Below are positions 33,487 to 44,400 of a stretch of DNA of 64,000 nt, piece after piece. Source of the DNA: Isoetes taiwanensis (taxonomy: Eukaryota; Streptophyta; Lycopodiopsida; Isoetales; Isoetaceae); NCBI GenBank assembly GCA_021234155.1, contig JAJEKV010000017.1, positions 10,053,525 to 10,117,524 of the forward strand. Reading direction: 5' to 3'. The position numbers were made by a program, and so were the translations under genes. Position 1 is the first letter of the stretch. Each line of letters begins with the position of its first letter. The notes beneath the pieces were generated by a model, which saw only the letters and a program-made list of their open reading frames with translations, was not told where the DNA came from and ran no database searches.

Positions 33487-33553
33487 GCCTCACAGGTAGC
33501 GCCCTGCTCAAAAACTAAAGTTCAGTTCTTTCACCAGGCGCGACGTGTGAGAC
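33487..33553. repeat. Third copy of the long-arm palindrome
   Basis: GCCTCACAGGTAGCGCC and GGCGCGACGTGTGAGAC, with the shared loop core CAAAAACTAAAGTTCAGTT. The left arm has drifted more than in the two copies at 32097-32377. It lies in the leader, 130 bases from the 5' LTR. Confidence 0.75.
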
Positions 33554-33684
33554 CAGCTTGTCTGAAAAGGTTTTGGCTCATTCTTTTTAGTCTTATTATG
33601 TTCCAATTCACTTAACTGTTACTAGCTTAGCATAAACTACAAAAATGAGAAAACTTTTTCCCACTTTTCGAGGTTTGAGGATCC

Positions 33685-35170
33685 TATCAAGTCCCCTACT
33701 CGTATACGATGCCCGCACCGTATGCAAACAGGAGTTCATCCCCCGCACCAGCTCCACACTGATACAGGGCCCTCCACACATCATCGCGGACCGCCTAGAG
33801 TCCACAAGTGGGAAGAGTGAAGGGTCATTTTACCAAAATCTTCCTCGGGGCCTACCTAGCCGCTGAAGCGTAAACATACACATCAGTAACATAACATCAT
33901 ATATATCCACCTCGAAGGGTGGCACATCAACATCTGCATGGACAAAGATCAGCACAATACAAGGAAGTTCCTACCCAAGGCTCAGACTCCAGAGGGATGA
34001 CTGACAAGCTTGGGTCTCGAGAGTTGAGTTCGCGTGCATTTAATCATGACAATGGATTGGCTGGCATAAGAACATGGCTTAGGGTTGTCCACTCCATCCG
34101 CCCCTCCGTGCACACTTTGCGAGTAGGTTGAAAAGTGTTGGGACTGATCGAGCCCGAGCCCGGGTGCATAGCCAAAGGGGCTATTCCGGGTTACATCTCC
34201 CCGGTCCAGATGGGGCGGTAGGGATCGCTCCCTCCAGAGATCTACATGCTTGACCCAAGGTGACTAGAGGGCCACTGCCCTTATTTGACTTAACCCATTG
34301 GAAGGTGAACACCACCCCGCGGATGTCGAGCCCATGCCTTACCCACACTCAGTGGCAAGCCATTAGACCTAGACACTCGATCCCCGGTGAGGCCTTACAC
34401 ACCGGAGGGATCGGTCAAGGGTCGAGAACACGAACCTCATTCTAAGCCGGTCGGCCCCTTCACCCACAACCGGGTGGGCTCGTACACTGCAGGCGAAATC
34501 TAGTAATGTACTAAGAGGGACTAGCTAGGAGCATCATCTACTAAGCTTTAAGTCTCTACCCCCCTTCCCAATACAATGAGTCCACAGAATACATCCGTCC
34601 ATCATATCAACATAAGTAATAAGAACTAATCTAATTCATAGAGTTAGGTTCTTTAGTTAGAGTCAATCTCGGGGATCTGCTTGGCTACTAAGGGTGATTT
34701 AATAGGCTAAACCCCTCTTTGTTTGAAGGCTGGAATAAGGTTTAGGCTATTCAATCGACCAAATACGATCCACTGGTTCACTCCTCTCGATCCGGCGTCC
34801 ATGTCATTACGCCGGGATGCGGTCGGAAGGATGATCTGACAAGCTGGGGCGCACGGGCAGATCATGGGAGTTGGAATTGACTCCTCAGGCGCGCGAATCG
34901 GAGCTCGGAAGGTCTGTGGCCGAAAAAGGGAAAGTTAGGGTTTGGTGCCTTATGTAGGCTATCAGTTAGGTTTAGGGTTTCTATGACCCTTGGCCTACCT
35001 TTAATGGGTTAAAGGTCTAAAAGTGCGCACATTGCTAAGTGTGCGCACCATTGCAAGCTGCCCTCTAGGGCGCCCTTGCTTGGGTACACGTCGGCGTACA
35101 CGTCGATTGGGACGGCGTGTGTGCAGTACAGTATACGTCCTGGGACCGTATACTGTGCTGGAACGTCACA
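33685..35170 (-). repeat. 5' LTR of element A
   Basis: The LTR is 1486 bases. Its outer end keeps TGTGACGTTCCAGCACAG and the GTATACG palindrome; its inner end is eroded (TATCAAGTCCCC instead of TGTGACGTCCCC on the plus strand). No primer-binding site matching that of E is recognisable next to it, so the inner junction may be altered. Confidence 0.9.
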
Positions 35171-35175
35171 TTAGC

Positions 35176-36658
35176 AATTGAAGTAGAACATTGAGGCACC
35201 AAAATTTAGGTGGGAAACTCTGGATATGAAACCAACAAGCCAATATATCCTTCAATTAATTATTTGAAAAGAAGGTGGCAGTATATGGAAAATGTATAAG
35301 AGCCTTCTATAGAATAAACACCCCATAAAATCAAATAAATAATTATCGTTGCATTATTAAGTACGAGAAGGACCAAAGTCTTAAAAGACATATATGGACA
35401 AATAGAAAGCCGTCGAAGTAACAAAATCATCCATTTGAATTTTTTTTATCAGGATTGAAATATTGACCAGAAAAAAAATAGAGAATGAGCAACTAAATTA
35501 GCCACACACTTCTTATATTCACCCTTGTCCAGTTTAACCACTGGAGTTCCAAACAAAAGTTGTACCAGCATGAAGCTTAATATATTGAAGGGAGTCTTTC
35601 AAAACCTCAAAGTCTAAGCCACCACTAGATACCTTGTTGAAGCATGCTCCTCCTTAGCTTTACGAACTGAAGATAAAAATAATCCACTTTATTGCTCCTT
35701 TCACTAAATTGAAGAGCTTCTGTCACACGAGCACCCTGTTTTTTGAAGGTAAATCTTTAGAGATCCAAGAATTAAAGCTCATACCAACCACTCGGTGGGC
35801 AGGGTTTTCATTTTTTCATGCAGTTGGCAGTGGTGTAGAGTCTATGTAAGTCATTAATCTTACATCTGCTAGTCTAGAATCTGCCGACTTCATTGGGATA
35901 CCAACGAGAAAACAAGAGCATGACGATGGGAATCATGAAGCCCTCTTGGTGTCTAAAGGGTAAGAGGAATTTGAAGACAATTTGATCATGATTTATGTCG
36001 GAGAAAGCTATAACTTGTGACATAGGGCCTTTAAAGACCGTCACAAATATTTTAGCATAGGTACTCCCCTAGTGGAAGCATGACGTGAGAGTGGGTATGA
36101 AATGAATGAAACTAAGAAGAGGCATTATAGATTGTTATGATCAAGAATTAATGACCTCATGGGAACGACGAACGAGTAATCATAAAGGTTCCTAGATATC
36201 CACTTGATGTCTATCGAACAAGAAAGGATTGTGCTGTATAGAAGAAAGCTCACTTGAGCAGCTTGATGCCAGTGATGCACTTTAGGCCCTTGAACTGCTT
36301 AGTGACGAGAGCAGATGTGGCTAGATAAACCTGTTCTGCTAGACTCCATTTTGCATTAGCAATAACATTAGAGAATGGTGCTTGTGTGCATTGTGATTTG
36401 AAGATCCTCAAGAATGGAAGCTTAAACACAATCAGAGGGTGCCAAATCTGGAATGGGGATGCGCAATCAAGTTATCTTCAAGAAAAAAAATACACTTCAA
36501 GATTGAGATCAAGTGTTTGAAATCAGGTGTGCCAAAAGCTTTTAGTTCATCAAAGTGAACATCTGTGCTTATGAAAACTTTAGTAGTAACCGGGTGCCAA
36601 CACTTGAAAGTTTTGTTGTGTTGTTTTTCTAGAGTGTATGCTATGGTATATCTATATT
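35176..36658. other. Intergenic stretch, no gene seen
   Basis: AT-rich, stops in all frames. The first bases continue the target of element A. No domain or repeat recognised. Confidence 0.5.
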
Positions 36659-36894
36659 CTTTTTTTTTTTTTTGGTTGAAGGCAAGGTTGGTTTTATATT
36701 CATAGAAATAATTTACATCATTGAGTATACCCTAGAAGGCATACTTTAAGGTTGTAAAACGGGAACATGTTCCTTGTAAAATGGAATCATGTCATAACAG
36801 AAGGGCCTGCAACAGAAGGCACCATTCCATAATATTATCAAAAAACATTCTAATATGTTCAGTTGGAAACACTAATATAAAAGTCAAACCAAAG

Positions 36895-37900
36895 TTACTG
36901 TGCTTCAATAAGATCCTGTATGGTCAGATCTGCCACTCTGTTCCTTCCAAATATGTTCAGCAGAAGATCAAGCTTGGCCACCGGATAATTAGTGAAATCC
37001 AGCAATAGAAGAACATGGGTCTCTCTTTTCTGCTCCCATTTGTGATATAAGTTCATGAAGAATTGCCTCAGATTATTATGGCTCCATGCTTCAGGCCTGT
37101 TTAATACCTTCTTGATAGCCGAAGCATGAATCATCTCTTGTTTCAGCTGAATGAAGGTGTCTTCTTCCTCATTCCTGGGGAGATTAGGTTCTTCTCCATC
37201 TGAGTCCTCGGCTACCCCCATTTAAGTCTCCTCACAGCATCTGTATAAAACATCATCATTAACTGTTAGTTTTATCACAAAGAAATCGTACATCCCCTGG
37301 AATCTACCAATAGTTGTCCATGCTTTATCATAATTCTTCCCTTTATGATTCCTATGGGCCACAGCCGAGTCCACCAGCACAGCCAAAAACGTTTGTTTGA
37401 GCCAGATTATATTAGGATTTTTGTGTTCAATGGCAACCCTGTTTCGATATTTCCAAACTGCCCAACAATTCAAAGATCTTGTTGTGCTTAATAACCTATT
37501 CTCAGTATTCAGATACTCTATTAGACCGGCATCCCAAATTGCTCCCCTGTTGACTTGAGCAGACCAGCTCTAGAAATCCCTGATAATAGGACATACAAAA
37601 ACATGGTATGAAGTTTCAATTTTTCCACACCCCATTGGGCACATATCTGAAATGGAGGTATCAAATTTGGCCCTCTTAGAATTGGTAGTTAAACTTTGGT
37701 GCAGAATTAACCAGCTGAAGGTCTTGACCTTATTTGCAGTATAGCTTTTCCACCCTTTAGCACATACTAATGCTAAGTCCTTTTTCTCACAGTTCTATAA
37801 TAATGTAGCTCTCGAAGGTTTGTGGCTAATCAAAGCCTTATAAATCTCCTTAATAGAATATATCTCTTTCCCTTTCAAATGCCATTGGTTTGAGCTATTG
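36895..37900 (-). pseudogene. L1-type LINE zinc-finger domain and C-terminal extension
   Basis: The zf-RVT segment reads KTFSWLILHQSLTTNSKR, then CPMGCGKIETSYHVFVCP near 37620-37720, with stops. After WAVWKYRNRVAIEH the frame runs to RCCEET and a TAA at 37222-37224, and the next codon is an ATG in the same frame opening a further 108 codons (MGVAEDSDGEEPNLPRNEEE). The extension is acidic, then helical, of unknown role; whether the TAA is a mutation or a real end is open. Confidence 0.8.
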
Positions 37901-38124
37901 CACAGCTCATCATACTGTTCAACTTTATCCATTATGGAGGTATATATTTTCCTGTCTAGATCTGATCCCTTGATAACAGTGGCTACCTCTTCCCATGAAT
38001 TCCATCATGTCTCTCCTTTCCTTAGGTCACCAATCTGCCTAATACCTACATGGTACCATTGCATATATTTTTGTGGATGTCGTAATGCTAAACAGTCATT
38101 TTCACTACTAACAACTCCAGGATG

Positions 38125-40834
38125 CTAGAAGAAATTAATCTCTTTGGATTTAACATCAAGAACTGGAGGTTTATAGCATAGGGATGCTAAATTCCATGCC
38201 TCAAACATTCTTTTCAATATATTGGAAGTATTAGGACCTGGGTTAAATTGGAAGAATGCTAAATCTGGCAGCTCATGTTTCAGATTATGACTGCCAACTG
38301 GATATGATTCATGCACCCAGTATCTGACCAAGTTTAAAGCAGGAGATGATGAGGTATTATGGATAGCTTTCCAAATCATCTTGGCTGCCAAAGCTTGAGC
38401 TTTTATAAACAGATCTTTATATCCCAAATCCCCTTCCTTCCTGGATTTAGTAAGGTCACCCCAAGCAACCTTATGTACATCCTGCCATATGAATTTTCTA
38501 ATGGCAGCTTCTATCTTAGTGTAGGAAGCCTTATCACCAACAATTACTGAGGAAAAGTAGACATGAGTACTACCTATAACAACATTAGCGATCTGGATTC
38601 TACCAGCCAAAGAAAGGGAAGAAGAGTATAGGCCTAACTTCCTTTTTATCCGAGTAATAATTGGTTTCCATAATCCTCGGAGAGAAGAATTCAAGGCTAA
38701 AGGAATGCCTAGAATTGATGTTCCTGCATTTTTGTTCAGAATTTTTATCCCCTGCATCTCTGTTTTCTGTGAGTCCAAGATAATTTGCTTTTATTGAGTC
38801 TAACCCCTGATATTTGGCCAAAACTCTCCATGGTTGTGAGAAAATTTGGAAGACTTCTATCACCCTGTTTTAGAAAGACAAAAGTATCATCAGCATATTG
38901 CATTAGAGAGAAGGTACCTTCCCCTCCAGGTAGCTGAAGACATTGGATATTTTCCCTTTCCTGCATATGAATTACAGATTTGATCACCGTCTCTGCTACT
39001 ATCATAAAGAGGTATGGGACTAGAGGACATCCTTGCCTCACCCCTCTTCTGCAAGGAAAATGATCCGAGGGGGTTCCATTAATTATCAGCGTAGATGAGG
39101 TCGTAGAGTTAAATTTGAACACCTTTTGGTATACCTTTTCTGAAAGCCCCAGATGAGCCACAACCTTTTCCTAAAGACTTAGACTTGCTTCTCATTCATC
39201 TCAGCAGATTTTTTACAATGGTGGATAGTGGGTAGCCGCACACATGCGAACTACCCATAAAAAATAAAGGGAAAATCCAATTATATCATTTGGACCCCAA
39301 CAAAATACAATGCTAATAGAGACTGGGCTAGTGTACCTGCCGAAAGCTTATCACCGGGATTAAAAAACCCCGCCCTTTCGGGTTTTCGAGGAAAAACCCT
39401 AGTGATAAGCCTTCAGCAAGGGGCTTGGACAAACGTAAGGCATAAAAATCGCTCCCAAAACCCACGAATGGAAAAGTCGAAACATATGCCGCTCGCGAAC
39501 CTGTACCTGCACATCACCAACAAAACAACAAGACAAAACAAACCTCCCAGAGTGGAGGGGCTGATTACGCGCGTGCCACGCGATAAAAATACAATAACAA
39601 AGAAGGGGGGGAGGGTGGGTTCAAAGAGAATAAGGTACTGCTGAGAGAGAAGAGGAAGCGCCGATGAGAAGTCGAAGCAGAAACGCGCCTAAAATAGCGA
39701 ACTCCCAACCAGAACGGGCATGCGCCGCCCGCATGCCTCCCTCGAAGCCGGACATGACGGTCTCCCTTCATCCGGCTTTCTTCCCCTCTCCTGCTGAATC
39801 GCACCCAGTCAGACTAGGGCTACATGCTCGTCCCATTCTAGAATGGCGATCCGATGTCTCGGATCGATGGGAATGGTGTCATATGCTCTCTTAAAATCCA
39901 ACTTAAGAAGCATACAGTTTTGATTGGAAAGCTTATTCCAATGTAACCCTTCAGCTGCTCCAATATAATTATTCAAAATATTCCTTTGGGGAAGAAAAGC
40001 TGACTGACAGGGATTAATCACTTTGATTAAACTCGTTTTCAGCTTGTTTACCAAGATTTTAGCCAACACTTTATAGGTGGTGTTGGTTAGAGAAATCGAC
40101 CTCCAATCTCCAATGTGCGCAAGGTAATCAACCTTGGAAATAAGAGTGATATGTGATTGCTGGATGCAAATACTTAGCCTTCCAAGCTCCCTGGATAAAA
40201 GTAATGAAGTCCTCCTTCATAATATTCCAGAATTTTAAGTAGAATTCTGGCTGAAATCCATCTGGACCCAGGCTTTTACCATGGGATATTGATTGGAGGG
40301 TCTCTTTGATTTCTTTCTCCTCTGGGATATTAAGGATATCCTCCTCTTCAATTGTGGCCCTTTAGGAATTTCTGTGAAGAACTTAATTATCTCCTCTTCA
40401 TCAACCTGATAGTTGCTGAACAGATTCTTGTATTCCTTGTGAAAGGAATCCTGAATCTCTTTCTGACTGTCCAATGTCTTACCTTCCCCATCAGTGACTT
40501 GAACTATCCCATTATTCAGAATTCTACTTTTTGCAGTCCTAAAAAAGAAAGCTGATCCAGCATCATCCATCTCATTTATATACTTACATCTGCTTCTGAC
40601 AGCAAGGCTTCTTGCCTCAGCTTCTTCAATTCCCTTAACTTTAGATTCCAATTCAAATTCTAATTCCATAAAGGCCTCACAAAAATTTGTATTCTGAAGC
40701 ATCCCTGTGTTAAATTTAAATGGAGTGTTTGCTCCCCCTTTTTTTAGCTGTATCATATTTTCCAAGAATTGAAAAAAGTGATCAGAGATAGAGTTGCCAA
40801 CACACGAGGTAACCAGATTGTCCCAATCCTCCAA
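38125..40834 (-). pseudogene. L1-type LINE reverse transcriptase, split
   Basis: Motifs in order: DLEDWDNLVTSCVG at the entry, QSAFLPQRNILNN and LLKLDFKRAYDTI (motif A, to about 39880), then after the foreign segment AHLGLSEKVYQKVF, RRGVRQGCPLVPYLF (motif B) and MQYADDTFVFLKQG (catalytic YADD), GVRLNKSKL, ILGIPLA and the thumb to 38125. Frame shifts separate 38778, 38863 and 39161. Removing about 39170-39880 would put motif A next to the segment before motif B, as the family requires. Confidence 0.85.
39170..39880 (-). mobile_element. GC-rich insertion within the LINE reverse transcriptase
   Basis: About 700 bases of GC-rich sequence break the RT between motifs A and B. In minus sense it starts near CATCGATCCGAGACATCGG, contains long pyrimidine runs and the folded hairpin (39347-39409) also found in the TTCTA-tailed LINE 3' UTRs, and ends CTGCTGAGATGAATGAGAAG, which looks like a LINE 3' UTR end. 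It is probably a 5'-truncated copy of a third LINE type. Exact ends and target duplication could not be fixed. Confidence 0.6.
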
Positions 40835-41430
40835 ATCAGCATTACATAAGTAAAATCTATCAAGAAGACAATATGTTCTTTGATCTTCTTTCCTTTTATT
40901 ACATCAAGAATATTGATAAGTGGAGGATGGAGGGATATATATAAAATTGGACATCAAAGAATCCTGTCTCTCACCTTTTGACATGTTCATTTGCTTTCTA
41001 AGTTTTTGGTCCCATACAGGTGTATTGTTAAAGTCCCCTGTCATCAGCCAATATTTTATATGGTGAGCTCGGATCCAGTTACTAATTTGCTGGCATTGCT
41101 CTTCATCTCAGCTGGCTCAGTTGATGCATAAACATTAATTATGCCAATGACATTCTTACCTTTTTGTAAAATAGCCACTGTACATCTACCTCCACTGTGA
41201 CTGTATTTCTGGAGACATTTGAAGCCTTTCTAGACCATACAAATTCCCCCTTTAGTGCCATCTACTGGGGTCCATACTGAGTCACCCTTTGGCATTATCC
41301 AATTGCCTGGTTGGCAGACTCAGATTCTGGTAACCTGTGTTCCTGCAAAGGAAGTATATCCGACTTCATCTCTTTTAATGCAATTAGTGCCCTTTTCCTT
41401 TGAGAGGGCCTTTTATACCTCTCATCTACG
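40835..41430 (-). pseudogene. L1-type LINE endonuclease
   Basis: Minus-strand frames read RALIALKEMKSDILPLQEHR (the QE catalytic motif), NVIGIINVYAST, WLMTGDFNNTPVWDQK (GDFN motif) and LLDRFYLCN leading to NSISDHFFQF. Stops and shifts between them show it is dead. It would nick target DNA for target-primed reverse transcription. Confidence 0.85.
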
Positions 41431-41559
41431 ATCACATCATTGTATAGATCTTAATAGTCGACTTGTACAAGGTCCAGAGTATCCCATCATGTCCCACATT
41501 TTGACCTACAACATCAAAAGTGGGCGACATATAGCATTTGAGGGGGAAGTTATTTATAT

Positions 41560-42470
41560 AACTTACCCACCTTAGGCATGGTAACCCCTACATTGCCACG
41601 TGGACTGTCTCAATGGCATCATGCCATATGGAGTCATCCCATTGGTGTCATGTAAACCTATCCAAGTGAATTCTAACGTATATTGTCCTAAACTGGTAGC
41701 CCGACTTCACTTTTGAACCCGAATCTTCAATCAACCATAATTGTGCCTCCTTGGATCAGGGAGCCATCGTTGATAGGAGTACCGCGCACTGTGCAATGGA
41801 ATGGAGTAGCTCTTCACCAAATACCCACTTTGTCATGGAGACCCCCAAGCATCTGGATAAAGTGTTGCAAGGAGTAGATATTTTGTTTAGATGAGTAGGT
41901 AGATGATCTAGAATGTATCATTCCAGATAGATAAGTATGTTATACCCTTGTAGAGCTATCCTAGAACCCTTAGTGCTAGTTCAGGAATCTTAACCAATGA
42001 ACCCTAATCGTAAGTTAGATGCATGTGATTAGGATTAATTGAGTCTATATTATTTCTCAAGTTATGGATATTCTATGAATATGGTTGATCATTGTCTGTA
42101 CCTCTTGTGTATGAGGGAAGGGGAGTAGAGATCTACTAGCCATTGTAGATGATGCCCTGAGCTTCATTCTAATAATTCCCAATTATATGTATTATGTGCA
42201 TAGGAGCTCGACTGGTCATGAGTGCCCTGAGTTGATGGGGATGCACAAGGTAGAACTTGTCTGGGAGCAGTTGGGCAGTTGGTGTGGAGAGTCTAGTACT
42301 GGAGGCACCTTAAGATAAATGCGAGTAAAGTAGAAGCTCAGGTAATTATCGCATGTTAATGGGGTATTTGTATATTTAGTGGTTGTTATAAGAATCTATT
42401 TATTCATACGCACCAGGTGGTTGACTCTCCATCACTCTGGTAGACTATGTAGGTGATTAGATGTTGGTAA
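41560..42470 (+). repeat. Degraded solo LTR of the E/A family
   Basis: Homology to the reverse complement of the E LTR is clear in blocks: CCCTAATCGTAAGTTAGATG near 42007, GGTTGATCATTGTC near 42084, TGTATGAGGGAAGGGGAGTAGAG near 42110 (E has the same block as GTATTGGGAAGGGGGGTAGAG), CTAGCCATTGTAGATGATGC near 42137. Both ends have decayed beyond recognition, so bounds are approximate. No internal sequence is attached. Confidence 0.65.
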
Positions 42471-43609
42471 GATCTCAAATTTAAAAGAAGTTCTACACAC
42501 CACCAAGTAAGTGAGTATAATGTTGTTGGGAACAAAACTGATATGTTCCTAGAAATGTACCATTTATAAACGGTATTAAATTAGGAACATAAGGAGAAAC
42601 AATATAGTATGTTATGGACTGCCTGAGATTATTGGTTGTTTTGAAATCTTTTAAAACTCCAATGATTCAAATTTAAAGTTCTAGTTTTTTCCTAAATGTT
42701 GTGGTCATAAATGCAAATAACATACAAACTCTAGTTGGTAGTGTGGACTATTGCTTATGTTGAACAAGGCATGCCTTTAGCTTTGGATGGAAAACAAGTA
42801 TCAAGTAATGAGGCCCAATTTATATTAATTGCATTATAAATAGATCTTTAACTAAATTATTATGCATGGATGGTGGAGTATAGGATTTAGCTATGGTGTA
42901 TGGCTTGGATTGGTAGGATCTTGAATTTTTGTCATATTCGTACCTTTAAATACATGGAAATTTGTGAGTAAAAGGGAACCCCTTTACTAAGGCAACGGTG
43001 GTTCATCTATGTAAAATTTTTACAAGTAGACACATAAAAGATGTTGCTATCTCCACCTATGACCTTCAGTTGGAGAGGTCACTATATTAAAGAAGTGTCC
43101 AAACATGGGTTACAAGAAGTTCTATGACAGTTTCAAATAGCTTTTCCTATGATAAAATGTCATTGAGTTTTTATCGAAAAATCTATTTTTTTTTTCAGTC
43201 TGTGCTTCAAGACATTATGTTGGCAAATGGTTTTTACAAATTTTTTGTTTTTTCTTTTTGGGGGGGGGGAGTTAATTCAAAAATAGGGGTTTTTGTGTGT
43301 GCTGAACCATTGAGAGTTCATATAAATATAGAGGAAAATATGTAGCTAAAAATGAACAAGGTGCTACGCACGAGGGGTTGCCCTCCAGTGGCCCGAGAGT
43401 GTATTTTCATGTTTTTGTTGATCGTTTCGTAGTGGATTTTTCTGTTTAATGTTGAGCCTTATGACTGGTATGAATATGGTTTGGTTTTCTTAGCCCAAAA
43501 GTTTTAGATGGACCATTTCCATAATTATTCTTCAGGATAAAGCAAATGTGGTTTTTAAAGTAGGGGCAAAGCTAAAAGATGATAGTTGTCGTGATCTCAA
43601 TAAAGAATA
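42471..43609. other. Intergenic stretch, no gene seen
   Basis: AT-rich with stops in all frames. A T9 run near 43186 and a G10 run at 43260 are the only notable features. Confidence 0.5.
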
Positions 43610-44400
43610 CTACTCAAACATAAGAAATGAATAGAAAATCATTGCACTGCAAAGGCTACTCGTACTGAATCTAAAAATCAGAAAATGCATAAGTAATATG
43701 ATGCATTTCTCTACCTTAATATGTGCTGCTTCCTGTTCTAAAATATTTGGACCGTAAGATTGTGTCAACATTAAAATCTTCATTAGCAGCACATTCCCAA
43801 AAAGATGCAAAATGGACATGCTCAATAATTAGAATGCTTTTTTTTTTTCATCATCTTGGGGATTTGCAACATAACAGGAATCCAAACGTAATATTTTTCC
43901 AGAGCATCATTTCCCTAGTTTCTTATTACCATGCATCTTGCAGGCATCAAGCAATGCTATCCAACCAGAAATAACATGCTCAAAACTTCAAAGTAATACT
44001 TCAGCTTTTGAAAAACGTCCTTCATGGCCCAAAAGATCAATCATGCAAGTCAAATGTAATGTATTAAATTTTATGCCATTGCAATTTCTCATCGATTTAA
44101 AAACACGACCTTCATCTAACAAGTATGCATGATAGTAAGCAGTAAGAACACTAACAAAGCTTGCACCATTTGGTTTTATACCATCTGATTGCATGCCTTC
44201 AAACCAAAGCAGAGTCAATATGGCATTGCCTAACTGTGCATAGCCAGCAATCATGGCACTCCATGACATCACATTTTGAGTTATCACCCCATAAAATGTT
44301 TTGCCCGCCTCCTCAATGCTACCGCACTTGCTATATATATCCATAAGGGCACTCCCAAAAAAACTTCAAAGCCAAGACCCTTTTCAGTTACCTAGTCATG
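43610..44400 (-). pseudogene. PPR protein gene fragment (copy 2)
   Basis: PLS-type PPR repeats read MDIYSKCGSIEEAGKTFYGV, MSWSAMIAGYAQLGNAI, GIKPNGASFVSVLTAYYHA and HLTCMIDLLGHEGRFSKAE, followed after shifts by WIALLDACKMHGNKKLGK, the E-domain start. Such proteins bind organellar RNA, often for C-to-U editing. The frame opens at 44344 and is lost at both ends; no start or DYW end. It is a duplicate of part of 45943-47172, with which it shares AATCCAAACGTAATATTTTT and neighbouring sequence. Confidence 0.8.

Larger units (their letters stand above)
25143..35170 (-). mobile_element. Pol-less LTR retrotransposon A (LARD-like), complete
   Basis: The 10,028-base element has LTRs at 25143-26630 and 33685-35170 and a target duplication TTAGC at 25138-25142 and 35171-35175. 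Minus orientation is set by the polypurine tract next to 26630. The 7-kb internal region has one gag-like acidic ORF next to the 5' LTR and no reverse transcriptase, integrase or protease motif on either strand. Its LTRs resemble that of E, which does carry pol, so A is best seen as a large retrotransposon derivative that needs help from an E-like element. Element F is a second member. Confidence 0.92.
36659..41430 (-). mobile_element. L1-type LINE with poly(A) tail, defective
   Basis: Element-sense order is endonuclease (41430-40835), reverse transcriptase (40834-38125), zinc-finger RVT domain and C-terminal extension (37900-36895), 3' UTR and a poly(A) tract (T-run at 36659-36674 on the plus strand). 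ORF1 is not seen, so the copy is probably 5' truncated. The RT is split by foreign sequence at about 39170-39880. Many frame breaks. It belongs to a different family from the TTCTA-tailed LINEs. Confidence 0.88.

Noticed and set aside
39347-39409. Bacterial-type intrinsic terminator (GC stem followed by a T run)
   Set aside because: The context is plant LINE 3' sequence, the same fold recurs in three LINE-related copies and no bacterial gene is nearby.
39565-39804. Host protein start with Arg-rich N-terminus on the minus strand
   Set aside because: Part of the GC-rich insertion in the LINE; open frame is short and composition-driven.
41700-41760. Third tRNA-like SINE head on the minus strand (GGGTTCAAAAG)
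   Set aside because: The B-box is acceptable but the A-box at the expected spacing is too poor, and the place is within an old LTR remnant.
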